Positions 1 through 8,856 of a stretch of 64,000 nucleotides of DNA are shown here, piece after piece. Made by a program: the position numbers and the translations under genes. This stretch comes from Myxococcales bacterium (GTDB lineage Bacteria; Myxococcota_A; Polyangia; Haliangiales; Haliangiaceae): contig JADJJK010000005.1 in assembly GCA_016706545.1 (NCBI GenBank), positions 124,001 through 188,000 on the forward strand, read 5' to 3'. Positions within the stretch are counted from its first letter, which is position 1. Every line of letters begins with the position of its first letter. The notes beneath the pieces are model-generated. The model searched no databases, had not been told where the DNA came from, and worked only from the letters and a program-made list of their open reading frames with translations.

Positions 1-1
1 G

Positions 2-1252
2 CGCACGCTACAGCACCTCCTCGCAGAGGAGAGCGGTCACTTCAGCAGTCGGCATCCTCGGGTCCACCAGGATCGCAACAAGTTCGAGCTGGCCGAGCGA
101 GCGATCCGGGACGCTGCACAGGCCGCCTTTGCCGTCGGTGACATGATCTGGGTTGAGCTCTGCATGAAGCCCCGGGAAATCGTATCCTTTGGCTGGCACT
201 ACTACTACCGCTGGGCGTATCAGGACACCGTGCGCCGTGCGGGCGGATCACCGCGTGAGGGGCTGCATCCGGTGGCGGCGGAGCGCTCGTCTACCGCGGC
301 CATAGAAGACGAGAAGTCCGCCCATACGCCGCCTGAGGCGCTGACCGCAGTTCGCCGGCTCTTTGGCTACACCGGTGACAACGATGGCAGCAAGGAGATC
401 GGTCGCGGCAACCATTCCCAGCTCATGGGGCGGATCTCCATCAACGCTGCCATCGAGGTGGTGGAGGGCGACCTCGCAGCGCGCTTCGAACCGCCCACGT
501 TTCTCAAGGAACTTGGACTACCCAAGCCCAGCGCGGTGGAACACTATCTCCTGCAGCCCCACGCGAACTTCGACAACCCGGACGACAGCGGAGCACGCGA
601 CTCCGATCGGGCGTACCTCCTGACCTACGGCGACGCGCAAGGCCATGACCAGCCCGGAACTCTGGCTGGCAGAAAGTTCTATCTCGATCGCCCGAGCACA
701 GGTGCCGAGAAGCCGTGGGAAGACAAAAGCCCGGAGAACCAGCGCAATGAGCGCAGCACCTTGGCCGTGGAGGCATCGCGACCGGGACGTCGGTTTCGCT
801 TCACGGTGCGCTTTCGCGACCTGGAAGAGCGCGAGCTGGTCGCCGTGCTGGTCGCCCTCTGTCCCGATCAGTTCGCTCCGCGCGAGAACGCGGCCAAGGC
901 CAAGAACGCGGCCAAGGCCAAAGCCGAATACTGCTCCAAGCTCGGATATGCTCGCCCTTTGGGCTGGGGCAGCGTGAGAATCTGCGCCAAAGAGCTGCAC
1001 CTCTTGGCGCTCCCGAGCCCGGCCAAGGGCGGTAGGCCGACGCTGGATCAGGTCCCAGATCTGGCCACCTGGCTTGGCGCCCGCCTGGAGTCCCTCGATC
1101 GCGCGGCCCTCACGGACTGGCTTGCTCTTCATCAGCGCAAGCACCAGGGCGCAGGCGACTACCCCCAGAATGGCGGCAAGGTCTACGACTACCACACGCT
1201 TCTTCGTAAGAAGCATAGCCAGCTTCGGCGGCAGAAGGGCTCCAGATCATGA
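2..1252 (+). CDS. CRISPR-associated RAMP protein, TIGR03986-like (3' part only)
   Basis: The frame is open to the left edge of the window, so this is the C-terminal portion (about 416 residues) of a longer protein. The fragment looks like the C-terminal half of the TIGR03986 family of RAMP (RRM-fold) CRISPR proteins, which accompany type III systems. Visible landmarks are the aromatic stretch FGWHYYYRW, a segment LTAVRRLFGY, the beta-strand LMGRISINAAIEVVEGD, and a C-terminal glycine-rich loop LGWGSVRI typical of RAMP folds. A lysine/alanine-rich insertion (KAKNAAKAK) precedes the glycine loop. The stop overlaps the next ATG by 4 bp (ATGA at 1249-1252), so the CARF gene is probably translationally coupled. 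The family name is my recognition, not a search; a different Cmr/Csm-type RAMP is the alternative. Confidence 0.72.
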   Translation, partial: RTLQHLLAEESGHFSSRHPRVHQDRNKFELAERAIRDAAQAAFAVGDMIWVELCMKPREIVSFGWHYYYRWAYQDTVRRAGGSPREGLHPVAAERSSTAAIEDEKSAHTPPEALTAVRRLFGYTGDNDGSKEIGRGNHSQLMGRISINAAIEVVEGDLAARFEPPTFLKELGLPKPSAVEHYLLQPHANFDNPDDSGARDSDRAYLLTYGDAQGHDQPGTLAGRKFYLDRPSTGAEKPWEDKSPENQRNERSTLAVEASRPGRRFRFTVRFRDLEERELVAVLVALCPDQFAPRENAAKAKNAAKAKAEYCSKLGYARPLGWGSVRICAKELHLLALPSPAKGGRPTLDQVPDLATWLGARLESLDRAALTDWLALHQRKHQGAGDYPQNGGKVYDYHTLLRKKHSQLRRQKGSRS

Positions 1253-1487
1253 GCGCTCTTCTCATCATCACCGTCGGGCACACGGATGTACAGCTCGTAC
1301 AGGACGGCGTTCGCCGCGAGCTCGATCGCAACGCCGCTGGCCAGATCCATGCGGCGCTGGCCGCGCGCGTGGACTGGACGCTCGTGGACGGCGAGGTCCG
1401 CAAGGCGGAGCGAGGCAGCGGCGCCTCGGCGTTGCCGCCGGGACCCTTTCAGCTCTGTACTCCCAAGCTCGACGCGGTGCTCGCCTT

Positions 1488-1495
1488 CGCGCAAG
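1488..1495. repeat. 8-bp target site duplication of the IS66 element, left copy
   Basis: The sequence CGCGCAAG lies immediately outside the left inverted repeat and is repeated exactly at 3963-3970 outside the right one. Eight base pairs is the usual IS66-family duplication length. Confidence 0.92.
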
Positions 1496-1589
1496 GTGAC
1501 CGATCAGCGACGCCGGGATGACGCCCGCCGCCAGGCGTGCTGGTGCGTGCCGGAGCGGCCAACTCCGGCGACGCTGAGCAGGCATCAGA

Positions 1590-3100
1590 TCAAGCTAGCG
1601 TGCGCTTGAACGCGGCCGGGGTGAGCTGCTCGAGCGGCAGTGCGAAGACGTCGCGGTGGGTGCCGAGGCGGTCGAAGGCCCAAGCGAGGTAGGCCTGGAT
1701 GGGAACTTCGATGGCACGACAAGTGGCAACGATGCCGAGCAGAACGCAGGCGCGGTGGGCGCCTTCGGTGCTGCCGGCGAAGAGCATGTTGAGGCGGAGC
1801 TTGGCGACGTTCTGGAACTCGCGCTCGGTGGGCGAGTTGTCGATGGGAACTTCCGGGTCTTCGACGAAGCGAAACAAAGCCTCGCCGTGGAGACGGTAGT
1901 AGCGCACCGCCGCCATCAAGGGCTCCGAGGGCAAGAGCGTGGGCTCGACAGCGGCCAGCCAGTCTTTGAAGTCGGCGGTGATCGGGCCGATGCGGCGGCG
2001 GCGATGCGCGAGCAGCTTCTTGCCGACGAGCCCTCGCGTGCGAGCTTCTTCTTCCTTGAGGTACATCGCGCTGATGAACGCGCCGCCCTCGGCAGCGAGC
2101 GCGGGCTGGGTAGCTTCGGCATCGCGGAACTTGCGGCGCCCATGCGCGTTGCAGCCTGCCTCGACAATGCGCTTCTTGGCGAAGACCGCATTGAACCGGT
2201 GCTCGGCATCGGCGGTGAGCGTGCCGCGAAACGGCTGCAGCTTGGCGACGACGTTGTCGCTGGCCTTGTCGGGGCTCGTACTGGAACACGGCGAGTTCGA
2301 GGTTGCGGTAGAGTTCGAGATACCCGTTGTGGGCTGCAGGCAGCCCGGGCACGAGCACTTTGAGGCCCGTGCCGTCGGTCGCCATCCACGAACAGGCGAG
2401 GAGCTGACGCCAGTGCAAGCCATCGACAGGCGCGAGCAGCTCCGCCGCGCGCTCGATGAACGACACCAACGTGCTCATCGCGAGGGACACGCCGCGTTCT
2501 CTGAGGTCGCGACGGATGCGGTCGAGCGGCGTGAGCAGCACGAACTTCTGATAGACGAGCCAGGCCAGCCATTCAGGTGACCTTCGAGCGCTCGTAGGGT
2601 GCAGGCAGCGAACGAGGAGTCGTGCGGCCACCGCACGCGCGGCAGCGGCTGTGGTGCGGAGCACCACGCGCCGGCGTTGATGCTCCTTGACCACATGCAG
2701 CTTCTCTTCGACAAGCTCCTCGGCCGCGTCGAGCGCATCGCCTCCGCAGTGCGCGCAAGCGTCAGGCCGCAACTCGTACGTCTCGGCTTCCAGGTGAGTG
2801 GGCAGCGGCTTGCGTCCGGTCGGGCGCCGCGGCGCCGCGGCCTTCTTCACCTTCGGCGGCAGCTTGGGCGGTGGCGGTCGCTCGGCGAAGGCAGTTGGGC
2901 GTCAGCGCTCACCGGCGGAGGTGGCGGCGGCGAGACAGTGGCGGCCGGCGGGCGCTGCCGCCGCTGGCCACCGCGAGTAGCTCGCTGATCCGCTCGTTGA
3001 GCTTGGCTATCTGCTGAGTCAGCTCGGCGTTGGTAGCGACGAGCCCGCAAGCTGTGCAGCGCTGGTCGCAGCCATCTGCGCAAACTGCTCGGTGAGCTTC
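1590..3100 (-). pseudogene. tnpC: IS66 transposase (TnpC), multiple frameshifts
   Basis: The IS66 transposase is recognisable in pieces over several frames. They are an N-terminal heptad-like ELTQQIAKLNERISELL near 3000, a zinc-finger-like part with CAHCGGDA near 2750, the segment EWLAWLVYQKFVLLTPLDRIRRDL near 2550, and ATDGTGLKVLVPG with the first catalytic Asp near 2380. The C-terminal half, from KRIVEAGCNAHGRRKF to the end, lies in the frame 1590-2423 and includes IDNSPTEREFQNVAK with the last acidic residue. At least three frame changes are needed (near 2900, near 2600-2680 and near 2280). The transposase is therefore not encoded in one frame; decay or base-calling errors could explain it. 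Confidence 0.82.
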
Positions 3101-3104
3101 TGGT

Positions 3105-3545
3105 TCAGCGCGCGCTGAGCGGCGTTCTCTCGCTGCAGCGCTGCGACGCTAGCCACCGCAGTACCAGATCACCGCGCGTGATCTGTCGATCCCTGTCTGG
3201 TCCGGACGCGCGCCGGACAGCCGCGTCGTGCAGCCGTGAAGTCGATCCCGGCAAGCAGCGCGGCGAAGGCCGTGCCATCGATGGAACCTGCCGCGTATCG
3301 GTGGGAAACGGCGGGAGCTGGAAGCTGCCCGCCTCGAGCCGCTTGGCCAGCAGGCACCACCCCGAGCCGTCGAACCACAGCGCCTTGGCCAGCCGGCGCC
3401 GCTTGTTGAGGAACAAGTAGAGGTGGCCGTTCACCGGATCGAGTCCGAGCCGTCGCACCGCGCCGGCGAGCGCATCGAACGAGCCCCGCATGTCGATGGG
3501 CTCGACCGCAACGAACACCCGCACGCTCGGCGGCAGGCTCAGCAT
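3105..3545 (-). pseudogene. tnpB: IS66 Orf2 (TnpB), frameshifted
   Basis: The N-terminal 85 or so residues are a clear IS66 Orf2 protein: RVFVAVEPIDMRGSFDAL followed by GHLYLFLNKRRRLAKALWFDGSGW and a segment ending GSFQLPP. After about position 3300 the family-like C-terminus (FAALLAGIDFTAARR) continues in another frame (3169-3618 minus). A single-base indel is therefore inferred near there, and the residual frame runs on into nonsense. Typical family length is about 115 residues against 146 in the open frame. Function is presumed lost unless the indel is a base-calling error. Confidence 0.75.
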
Positions 3546-3940
3546 GCGCGCAGCACCGCGAGCAGCCGCCGCAGCACGACGGAGTCGAAGTCCGGCCCCA
3601 CCTCGATGCGAACGTCACCGAGCTGCATCACGACGCGCCCCGTGGGCGTCGGGCTCGGAGTTGGGATCAACTCGACCAGCGCCGGAGCGCTCTCGTTCGC
3701 GACGCGCGCTGACGACGTTCGCCGCGCCGCCGACTTGGCCGCCGTACCCCGCCCGAGGTTCATCGCCCAGGCGTGCAGCGAGCGCCCGTCGTACCCGTGC
3801 GCTCGCGCCCACTGCCCGAGGTTACCTGCCGCGCGCCGCGGCGCCGTCTCGCCTCCTTCTCGTCTCTGATCTTTCGCAGCTTCTCCACCGGGGTCCTCCT
3901 GGAAACCCTTGAGGCTGCGAGGTCCCAGGAGCCGCGTCAT
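3539..3940 (-). CDS. tnpA: IS66 TnpA-like accessory protein
   Basis: This 133-residue frame is the first gene of the IS66 element in transcription order. It contains WARAHGYDGRSLHAWAMNLGR, which resembles the conserved helix-turn-helix-like segment of IS66 first ORFs (W..HG.DGRSL..W..NLGR). The first ATG at 3940 lies inside the right inverted repeat, so the true start may be internal. Its role in transposition is poorly understood; IS66 elements use this small protein with TnpB and the TnpC transposase. It overlaps tnpB by a few bases. Confidence 0.65.
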   Translation of the reverse strand: MTRLLGPRSLKGFQEDPGGEAAKDQRREGGETAPRRAAGNLGQWARAHGYDGRSLHAWAMNLGRGTAAKSAARRTSSARVANESAPALVELIPTPSPTPTGRVVMQLGDVRIEVGPDFDSVVLRRLLAVLRAC

Positions 3941-3962
3941 CCCGGTGTCGCTGATGGCTCAC

Positions 3963-3970
3963 CGCGCAAG
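3963..3970. repeat. 8-bp target site duplication of the IS66 element, right copy
   Basis: CGCGCAAG is identical to 1488-1495. After it, AG at 3971-3972 completes the codon begun at 1495 in the uninterrupted gene. Confidence 0.92.
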
Positions 3971-5256
3971 AGCATGGCACGCCGCTGTCGCACGCCTTGA
4001 TCCTGCACACCACGCGCGCGCCGCGCGTCGGCGGTCCAGCGCCAGCGGGCGGCGATCCTTCGCAGGCTGGCGCAGTCGTGCAGCAGCGACTGCGGGAGAA
4101 GACGGGCGTCCGGGGCGTGGTGTTCTCGTACCTGGGAGAGCAAGAGCGCCTCGAGGACCGTGACGACCCGCGCGACGCCGTGCTGCGCCGAGCTGTCGTG
4201 CAACGGCTTGAGCACGCGATCCTGACGGCCTTGCAGGCGGAAGCCTCGCCGATTCTGCTGGCGACCACCGGCGGCATCCCTGAGGTTGCGGCGCTGGTCC
4301 GGGAGCTGGTGCAACTGCACGCCGCACAGCGCCCCGTGCTGGAGCTGGACATCCCAGATGCCAGCAAGAGCTCCAACGATGGCCTGGACAGAGCGCAGGT
4401 GCGGCCTTCACGGCGAGATCCCAGCGCGGTGGTAGCCGCAAAACGCCATGCTCTGGATCTCGTTGAGAAGGGGAACTTCATCGCAGCCTGGGGTGCAGTA
4501 GCCCACCTCGCGAACGATGAGGACTGCAGGCCTTGGATCAACGTGCTGCGCTGGCTCTACCAGTGGGCCGCCTCGTTGCCCATCGACCGCGATTGCGACC
4601 TGTCATTGCCGGCCACCTCGCAGCGCGCCGCGCACGCCGCTATCCGTGTGGAGCTGGCGCTGCGGTGCGAGGACATCCCCAGGGCGGTGCATGCCACCGT
4701 CGCGTTCTTTGAGGCGGCTGTCTGGGACCACCTGTATGAACGCCACGCCGTCGAGAGCACCGTCGGTTCCAACGGCAAGCAGCGATATCGGCTGTGTCCG
4801 GAGCCCCAAGGCCGGAGCGGGATGCAGGAGATGAGAGAGCTGGTGGATGGTGTGAAGCAATACGAGATCCACGGCTACGGCAAGAATCTGCGGACCATCT
4901 GCGAGGGCTACCTTCAACGGCATGCGCCAGAGAAGACCGCCGCGTTGTGTCGCCTCAGCGAACGCATCGACCCGGCGTTGCGGCGGCGAAACATGGTGGC
5001 TCATGGTGAGCCCCGCCGCGAGAACCTGGAGGAGGCCCGCCAGCAGATGAAGGACGACCACTTCTGGTCCGCCAGCGAGCGCTTTCTGGAGCAACCGGAG
5101 GTCTGCGACGTCCTGCGTGAGCTAGGGGTAAATGACCCCGCCAGCTTGTGCGAGAGCTTGATCGACGAGGTGGGTGCCCGCCTGCGCGCGGTACGGCCTT
5201 GATCTCGTCGACATCGTTAACTCCCGCCCCCGACACTCTTCGCCTCCAGGTGCATC

Positions 5257-5802
5257 ATGTCCCAGTCGCCGTCAGACCCAGGGTGCGATGAACGAGATCT
5301 CTTCGTCTTGCACTCCAGCGCGCCAGACGACATCGCGTTTGTGCGCTCGCAGCTGCTCCCGGAGATGGGGCTGCCCGATGCTCGACAATGCTGTTCTGGG
5401 GACCTGGAGCCGGGCGAGCCCAAGCTCGAGTTCCTGGAGCGAAAGGTGTGTGGCAGCCGGGTCGTCGTCGTGGTCTTGTCGCCCACGTTCCTCAACGAGC
5501 ACTGGCCCATCATCGGCGAGGCGCTCGCCAGCTACCACGCGACCCAAGGTGGTTGGGTCGTGCCCCTCAAGCTCTTCGACTGCGCAGTTCCCCTGCGGCT
5601 CGCGTTTCGCGATGCGCTGGATTGTCGCGATCCCGAGCGACGCGGAGACGAGCTGGAGCGTCTGCGACAACTCCTTCGCCAGCCGGCGCCGGTCGAGCAG
5701 TGCTGGAAGACCTCGTGGGATCGCCACAGCCTCGACCAGTGGCGAGCAGCCTTGGCCAGGGGGCCGTATCAGTTGCTGGACGGCGAGGTCGTTCCAAGAT
5801 GA
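5257..5802 (+). CDS. Small TIR-domain protein
   Basis: This 181-residue protein is almost entirely one TIR domain. It starts with the beta-A strand DLFVLHSSAPDD (residues 14-25). It continues with a helix ending FLERKVCGSRVVVVVLSPTFL and the alpha-C segment NEHWPIIGEALASY, where E88 sits in the position of the catalytic Glu of NAD-cleaving TIR domains, and then the beta-D strand VVPLKLF. Bacterial TIR domains commonly hydrolyse or cyclise NAD in antiviral defence. No CARF, SAVED or transmembrane segment is visible, so a direct sensor is missing. The gene starts 54 bp after the CARF-HEPN gene and precedes cas4-cas1 on the same strand, which makes it a candidate CRISPR ancillary effector; that role is inference. 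Confidence 0.78.
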   Translation: MSQSPSDPGCDERDLFVLHSSAPDDIAFVRSQLLPEMGLPDARQCCSGDLEPGEPKLEFLERKVCGSRVVVVVLSPTFLNEHWPIIGEALASYHATQGGWVVPLKLFDCAVPLRLAFRDALDCRDPERRGDELERLRQLLRQPAPVEQCWKTSWDRHSLDQWRAALARGPYQLLDGEVVPR

Positions 5803-6028
5803 GCGAACTTGCCGCGCCGCGCTGCGCCATGCGCCGCCTGTATGATTCCACGAGGCCGCCAAGTCTCAGGGGGATGACGCGAGCTGCTGCGTGCCCAGGC
5901 CCTCCAGTCTCCTTCGCGCTCGGCGTCCGCCGGGCCGCGCACACCGTGCGCACCGCGCTCGTCGCGCTCACCGCGGCCAACGCGCGCAGTGGCGGCAGCG
6001 CCCCGGCCGCGACGAGAGGGGGCGCGTC

Positions 6029-7735
6029 GTGAACGCGCCGCTTCCAGATCTCGTCCCCGTCCGCATGCTCAACGAGCAGTCGTACTGCCCGCGGCTCTCT
6101 TACCTGGAGTGGGTGCAAGGCGACTTCGCGGACAACGCGGACACCGTGGATGGCACGTTTCAGCATCGCAACGTCAACAAGGAGACCGGGGCGCTGCCAG
6201 ATCCAGAGGAGCCCGCGCCGGAGGTGCTGCACGCCCGCTCGGTGATGCTGGGCGCGCCCACGCTTGGGATGATCGCGCGGATGGATTTGATCGAGGCGGA
6301 CGGCACCGCGGTGACGCCGGTGGACTACAAGCGCGGGCGCGCGCCGGACGTTCCGGAGGGGGCGTGGGAGCCCGAGCGGGTGCAGCTCTGCGCGCAAGGC
6401 ATGATTTTGGAGGAGAACGGGTATCAGGTTAGCGGTGGCGTCCTGTACTTCGTCGCGTCCAAGCAGCGGGTGCCCATCGCGTTCGACGGGCCGCTGCGCC
6501 TGCGCACCCTGGCGCTGCTGGCGGAGCTGCGGGCCAGCGCCCAGCTCCTGCAGGCGCCGCCGCCGCTGGTGGACAGCCCCAAGTGCCCGCGGTGCTCGCT
6601 GGTGGGCATCTGCCTTCCGGATGAGACCAACCTCCTTCGCCAGCGAGACGAGCCGGCAGAGGAGGGCGCAGCGCCCATCCCCGTGGATCGCGTGCGGCGC
6701 CTGGTGCCCGCGCGAGATGACGCCTTGCCGCTGTATGTCCACACCGCGGGCACGCGGGTGGGCCGCGCCGGCGCAGAGCTGGTGGTGGAGCCACGGGAAG
6801 GGGACAAGCAAGTCGTGCGCATGGCCCACACCTCTCATCTGGCGGTGTTTGGCGCCGTGCAGGTGTCCACCCAGGCCCTTCATGCGCTCTGTGAGCGCGG
6901 TATCAACATTGCTTATCTCTCCTCGGGTGGCTGGTTGCAGGCCATCACCCGCGGCATGGATCACAAGAACGTGGAGCTGCGTCGTCGGCAGTTCGCAGCG
7001 GCGGCCAGCGCGGACCGCTCGCTCACCCTGGCCAAGCGCCTGGTGGTCACCAAGATCCGCAACTGCCGCACGCTCGTCCGCCGCAACGCAGAGCCCCCGC
7101 CGCCGCACACCCTGGCGCGCCTGCGCGAGCTCTCCGAGGCCGCAGAGACCACCGAGGCCATGGAGTCGCTCCTGGGCCTGGAGGGCACCGCCGCTCGCCT
7201 GTACTTCCAGGCGTACGCCGGCATGATCCGCCCACCCGTCGCGGAGGGCGAGCCCGCGCCAGCCGCGTTTGACTTTGACGGCCGCAATCGCCGGCCACCC
7301 AAGGACCCAGTCAACGCGATGCTCTCCCTGGGCTACTCCCTGCTCGTCAAGGACGTGGTGATCGCCGCCCTGGCGGTGGGCTTTGATCCGTACCTTGGCT
7401 TCTATCACCAGCCGAGATATGGACGTCCCGCGCTGGCGCTGGACGTGATGGAGGAGTTTCGTCCGCTGATCGTGGACTCCCTGGTGCTCTCCGCCATCAA
7501 CACCGGCGCCATCCGCGCCAGTGACTTCTTGCGCAGGGGCGGCGCCGTGGCCTTCACCCAGCCAGGCCGCGGCAAGTTCTTGCGCGCGTACGAGCGCCGC
7601 ATGGACGAGGAGATCACTCACCCCGTCTTCGACTACCGCATCAGCTACCGCCGCACGCTGGAGGTGCAGCTCCGCTTGCTCGCCCGCTACCTCACCGGCG
7701 AGATCCCCGACTACCCGCCGTTCGCCACCCGATGA
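6029..7735 (+). CDS. cas4-cas1: Cas4-Cas1 fusion, CRISPR adaptation nuclease/integrase
   Basis: The protein has 568 residues from a GTG start, preceded by the ribosome-binding sequence GAGAGGGGG. Residues 1-205 are Cas4: C20, a RecB-type active site with D86 and VDYKRG (D99, K101), Q123, and the Fe-S cysteines C186, C189 and C195. Residues 225-568 are Cas1, with E385 in LGLEGTAA, H460 in GFYHQPRYG and the acidic LDVMEEF (472-477) as metal ligands. Cas1 with Cas2 integrates spacers; Cas4 trims prespacers and helps select the PAM and orientation. The fusion is best known from type I-G (former I-U) loci, but here the neighbours look like type III, so the module may be borrowed or shared. An upstream in-frame extension to 5891 is low-complexity and unlikely to be translated. 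Confidence 0.95.
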   Translation: MNAPLPDLVPVRMLNEQSYCPRLSYLEWVQGDFADNADTVDGTFQHRNVNKETGALPDPEEPAPEVLHARSVMLGAPTLGMIARMDLIEADGTAVTPVDYKRGRAPDVPEGAWEPERVQLCAQGMILEENGYQVSGGVLYFVASKQRVPIAFDGPLRLRTLALLAELRASAQLLQAPPPLVDSPKCPRCSLVGICLPDETNLLRQRDEPAEEGAAPIPVDRVRRLVPARDDALPLYVHTAGTRVGRAGAELVVEPREGDKQVVRMAHTSHLAVFGAVQVSTQALHALCERGINIAYLSSGGWLQAITRGMDHKNVELRRRQFAAAASADRSLTLAKRLVVTKIRNCRTLVRRNAEPPPPHTLARLRELSEAAETTEAMESLLGLEGTAARLYFQAYAGMIRPPVAEGEPAPAAFDFDGRNRRPPKDPVNAMLSLGYSLLVKDVVIAALAVGFDPYLGFYHQPRYGRPALALDVMEEFRPLIVDSLVLSAINTGAIRASDFLRRGGAVAFTQPGRGKFLRAYERRMDEEITHPVFDYRISYRRTLEVQLRLLARYLTGEIPDYPPFATR

Positions 7736-7927
7736 GCGGCCGCTTGGCGCCGTCGAGCCCCGCCCGCTGCGCGTGCGCGTGCAGCCGGGGCGCCAGTGTG
7801 GCCCGGACCTGGTGCTTGGGGGATCCTGACCGCGCCGGACGAGCCGATGCCTGGCCTCGCCCTGCACTCGGCGCGCCTCCACTCTCGCTCGTGGATCTCT
7901 ATTACTTGGTTGGAGCACTGGAGCCTC

Positions 7928-8218
7928 ATGCGCAATCGCTACCTCGTCACCTATGACATCACCGAGGATGAGCGCCGCACCGCGGTGTACAAGACCCTCC
8001 GCGGCTTTGGAGATCATCTGCAGTACTCCGTGTTCCGGTGCGACCTATCGTCGACCGATCGTGCGCGCCTCCTCGCCGCCTTGCACCCCTTGATCGATCA
8101 GCGCGAGGATCAGATCCTCATCGTGGATCTCGGCCCCGTCGACGGCCGTGCCTCCGTTTGCGTGGAGTCCATTGGCCGGCCCTATCGCCCACCAGAGCGG
8201 ACCGTGATCGTGATCTGA
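7928..8218 (+). CDS. cas2: CRISPR-associated Cas2
   Basis: The protein has 96 residues, a normal Cas2 length. It begins MRNRYLVTYDITEDERR with the conserved Asp (D10) after the first beta strand, continues with a helix KTLRGFGDHLQYSVFRCDL, and ends with the strand TVIVI. Cas2 is the dimeric core of the Cas1-Cas2 integrase. The ATG at 7928 was chosen because it places the ferredoxin-like first strand directly at the N-terminus; the upstream in-frame codons (from 7796) are not Cas2-like. It lies 192 bp after cas4-cas1 and is the last cas gene before the array. Confidence 0.93.
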   Translation: MRNRYLVTYDITEDERRTAVYKTLRGFGDHLQYSVFRCDLSSTDRARLLAALHPLIDQREDQILIVDLGPVDGRASVCVESIGRPYRPPERTVIVI

Positions 8219-8230
8219 CAGTGACTTGCA

Positions 8231-8312
8231 GCGGCGCCTGGCCGCGCGTTGCGGCGTGGCGAGATCTGCTTGCGGCGCCTGGCCGCGCGCTGCGGCGTGG
8301 CGAGATCTGCTT
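8231..8312. repeat. 41-bp tandem duplication upstream of the CRISPR leader
   Basis: Copy one is 8231-8271 and copy two is 8272-8312; both start GCGGCGCCTGGCCGCGCG and end GGCGAGATCTGCTT. They differ at one base (T/C). Confidence 0.9.
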
Positions 8313-8324
8313 GCCCCTCCGCTG

Positions 8325-8421
8325 CCGCCGCGCACGGGCACCGCGAGTTGGCCTCGGCGTGCTCGGCCTCGAGAATGGCGGCCTGCTCCCCGCCGCCGCG
8401 CACGGGCACCGCGAGCTGGCC
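8325..8421. repeat. 29-bp direct repeat pair between cas2 and the array
   Basis: 8325-8353 and 8393-8421 share CCGCCGCGCACGGGCACCGC followed by GAG(T/C)TGGCC, with one mismatch. They lie 68 bp apart in non-coding sequence. No function is evident. Confidence 0.85.
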
Positions 8422-8856
8422 GAACATGCCGACCTTGGCCTTGCTCGCGACAGGCAGCCCGGCACAACAAGCTGGCCACTATCCAGGGCGGACATCGTGC
8501 TCCCTCTCCCTACCTGGACAGCTCCGCGCCGAACCTCCGCTTGACGTTGACTCCATGCGCCCCCTGGCGCATGTTGGTCACCGCGGAGCAGCAGGCGCGA
8601 GCCTTCTGCCCGTTCTTTCGTCAACGGCTTTCGCTCTCTGACAACAGAATAGTCCTCAACTGGAAACAGATCCCCGGTTTCGAGCGGTCCAGTGCTCCGG
8701 CGCCTCCCAAGACCGCTCGCACGACTTAACCCCTGGAATCTAAACGCTTGTGGACACCACCCCCGCTCCGGGCCGCTCACCACTGCACCCATCTTGGGTA
8801 CCCGCTCGAAAACGACCAGCTAACCCCTGGCCGTCGTTGCCGAAAATCCTCGAGCC

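Larger units (their letters stand above)
1496..3962 (-). mobile_element. IS66-family insertion sequence (2467 bp), degenerate
   Basis: The terminal inverted repeats are 29 bp: 1496-1524 begins GTGACCGATCAGCGAC, and the reverse complement of 3934-3962 begins GTGAGCCATCAGCGAC. They differ at only a few positions and both end CCGGGATGACGC. An exact 8-bp duplication flanks them. The content on the minus strand is tnpA, tnpB and tnpC in the usual IS66 order. tnpB and tnpC carry frameshifts, so the copy should not transpose by itself. It sits inside a CRISPR accessory nuclease gene. Confidence 0.93.
1249..5202 (+). pseudogene. CARF-HEPN (Csm6/Csx1-like) effector gene interrupted by IS66
   Basis: The coding sequence is 1249-1495 plus 3971-5202. 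Removing the IS (1496-3962) and one copy of the 8-bp target duplication rejoins it exactly in frame as about 492 residues. The 5' piece begins MSALLIITVGHTDVQLV, and the 3' piece contains a strand-turn ILLATTGGIPEV; both are typical of CARF ligand-binding folds. Near the C-terminus, residues 422-427 of the rejoined protein read RNMVAH, an R-x4-H motif followed by G, as in HEPN ribonucleases. Csm6/Csx1 enzymes are cyclic-oligoadenylate-activated RNases of type III CRISPR. As it stands, the upstream piece is 82 codons plus IS sequence and the downstream piece has no good start or ribosome-binding site, so the product is probably lost. The 3' frame is otherwise undamaged. Confidence 0.7.
8219..8856 (+). 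promoter_or_regulatory. CRISPR leader / non-coding region between cas2 and the array
   Basis: These 638 bp hold no convincing gene. The part adjoining the array (about 8640-8856) is less GC-rich and would contain the leader promoter and integration signals; no clear -35/-10 can be assigned. The left part contains a 41-bp tandem duplication and a 29-bp dispersed repeat (listed separately). Leader on this side is supported by cas gene order, by the position of the degenerate repeat at the far end, and by repeat orientation (crRNA 5' handle ATTGAAGC on the plus strand). Confidence 0.6.

Noticed and set aside
8182..8427. Minus-strand frame after cas2 containing MFGQLAVPVRGGG, reminiscent of an efflux adaptor fragment
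   Set aside because: The similarity is limited to about ten residues and the rest is made of local repeats; not enough to call a gene remnant.
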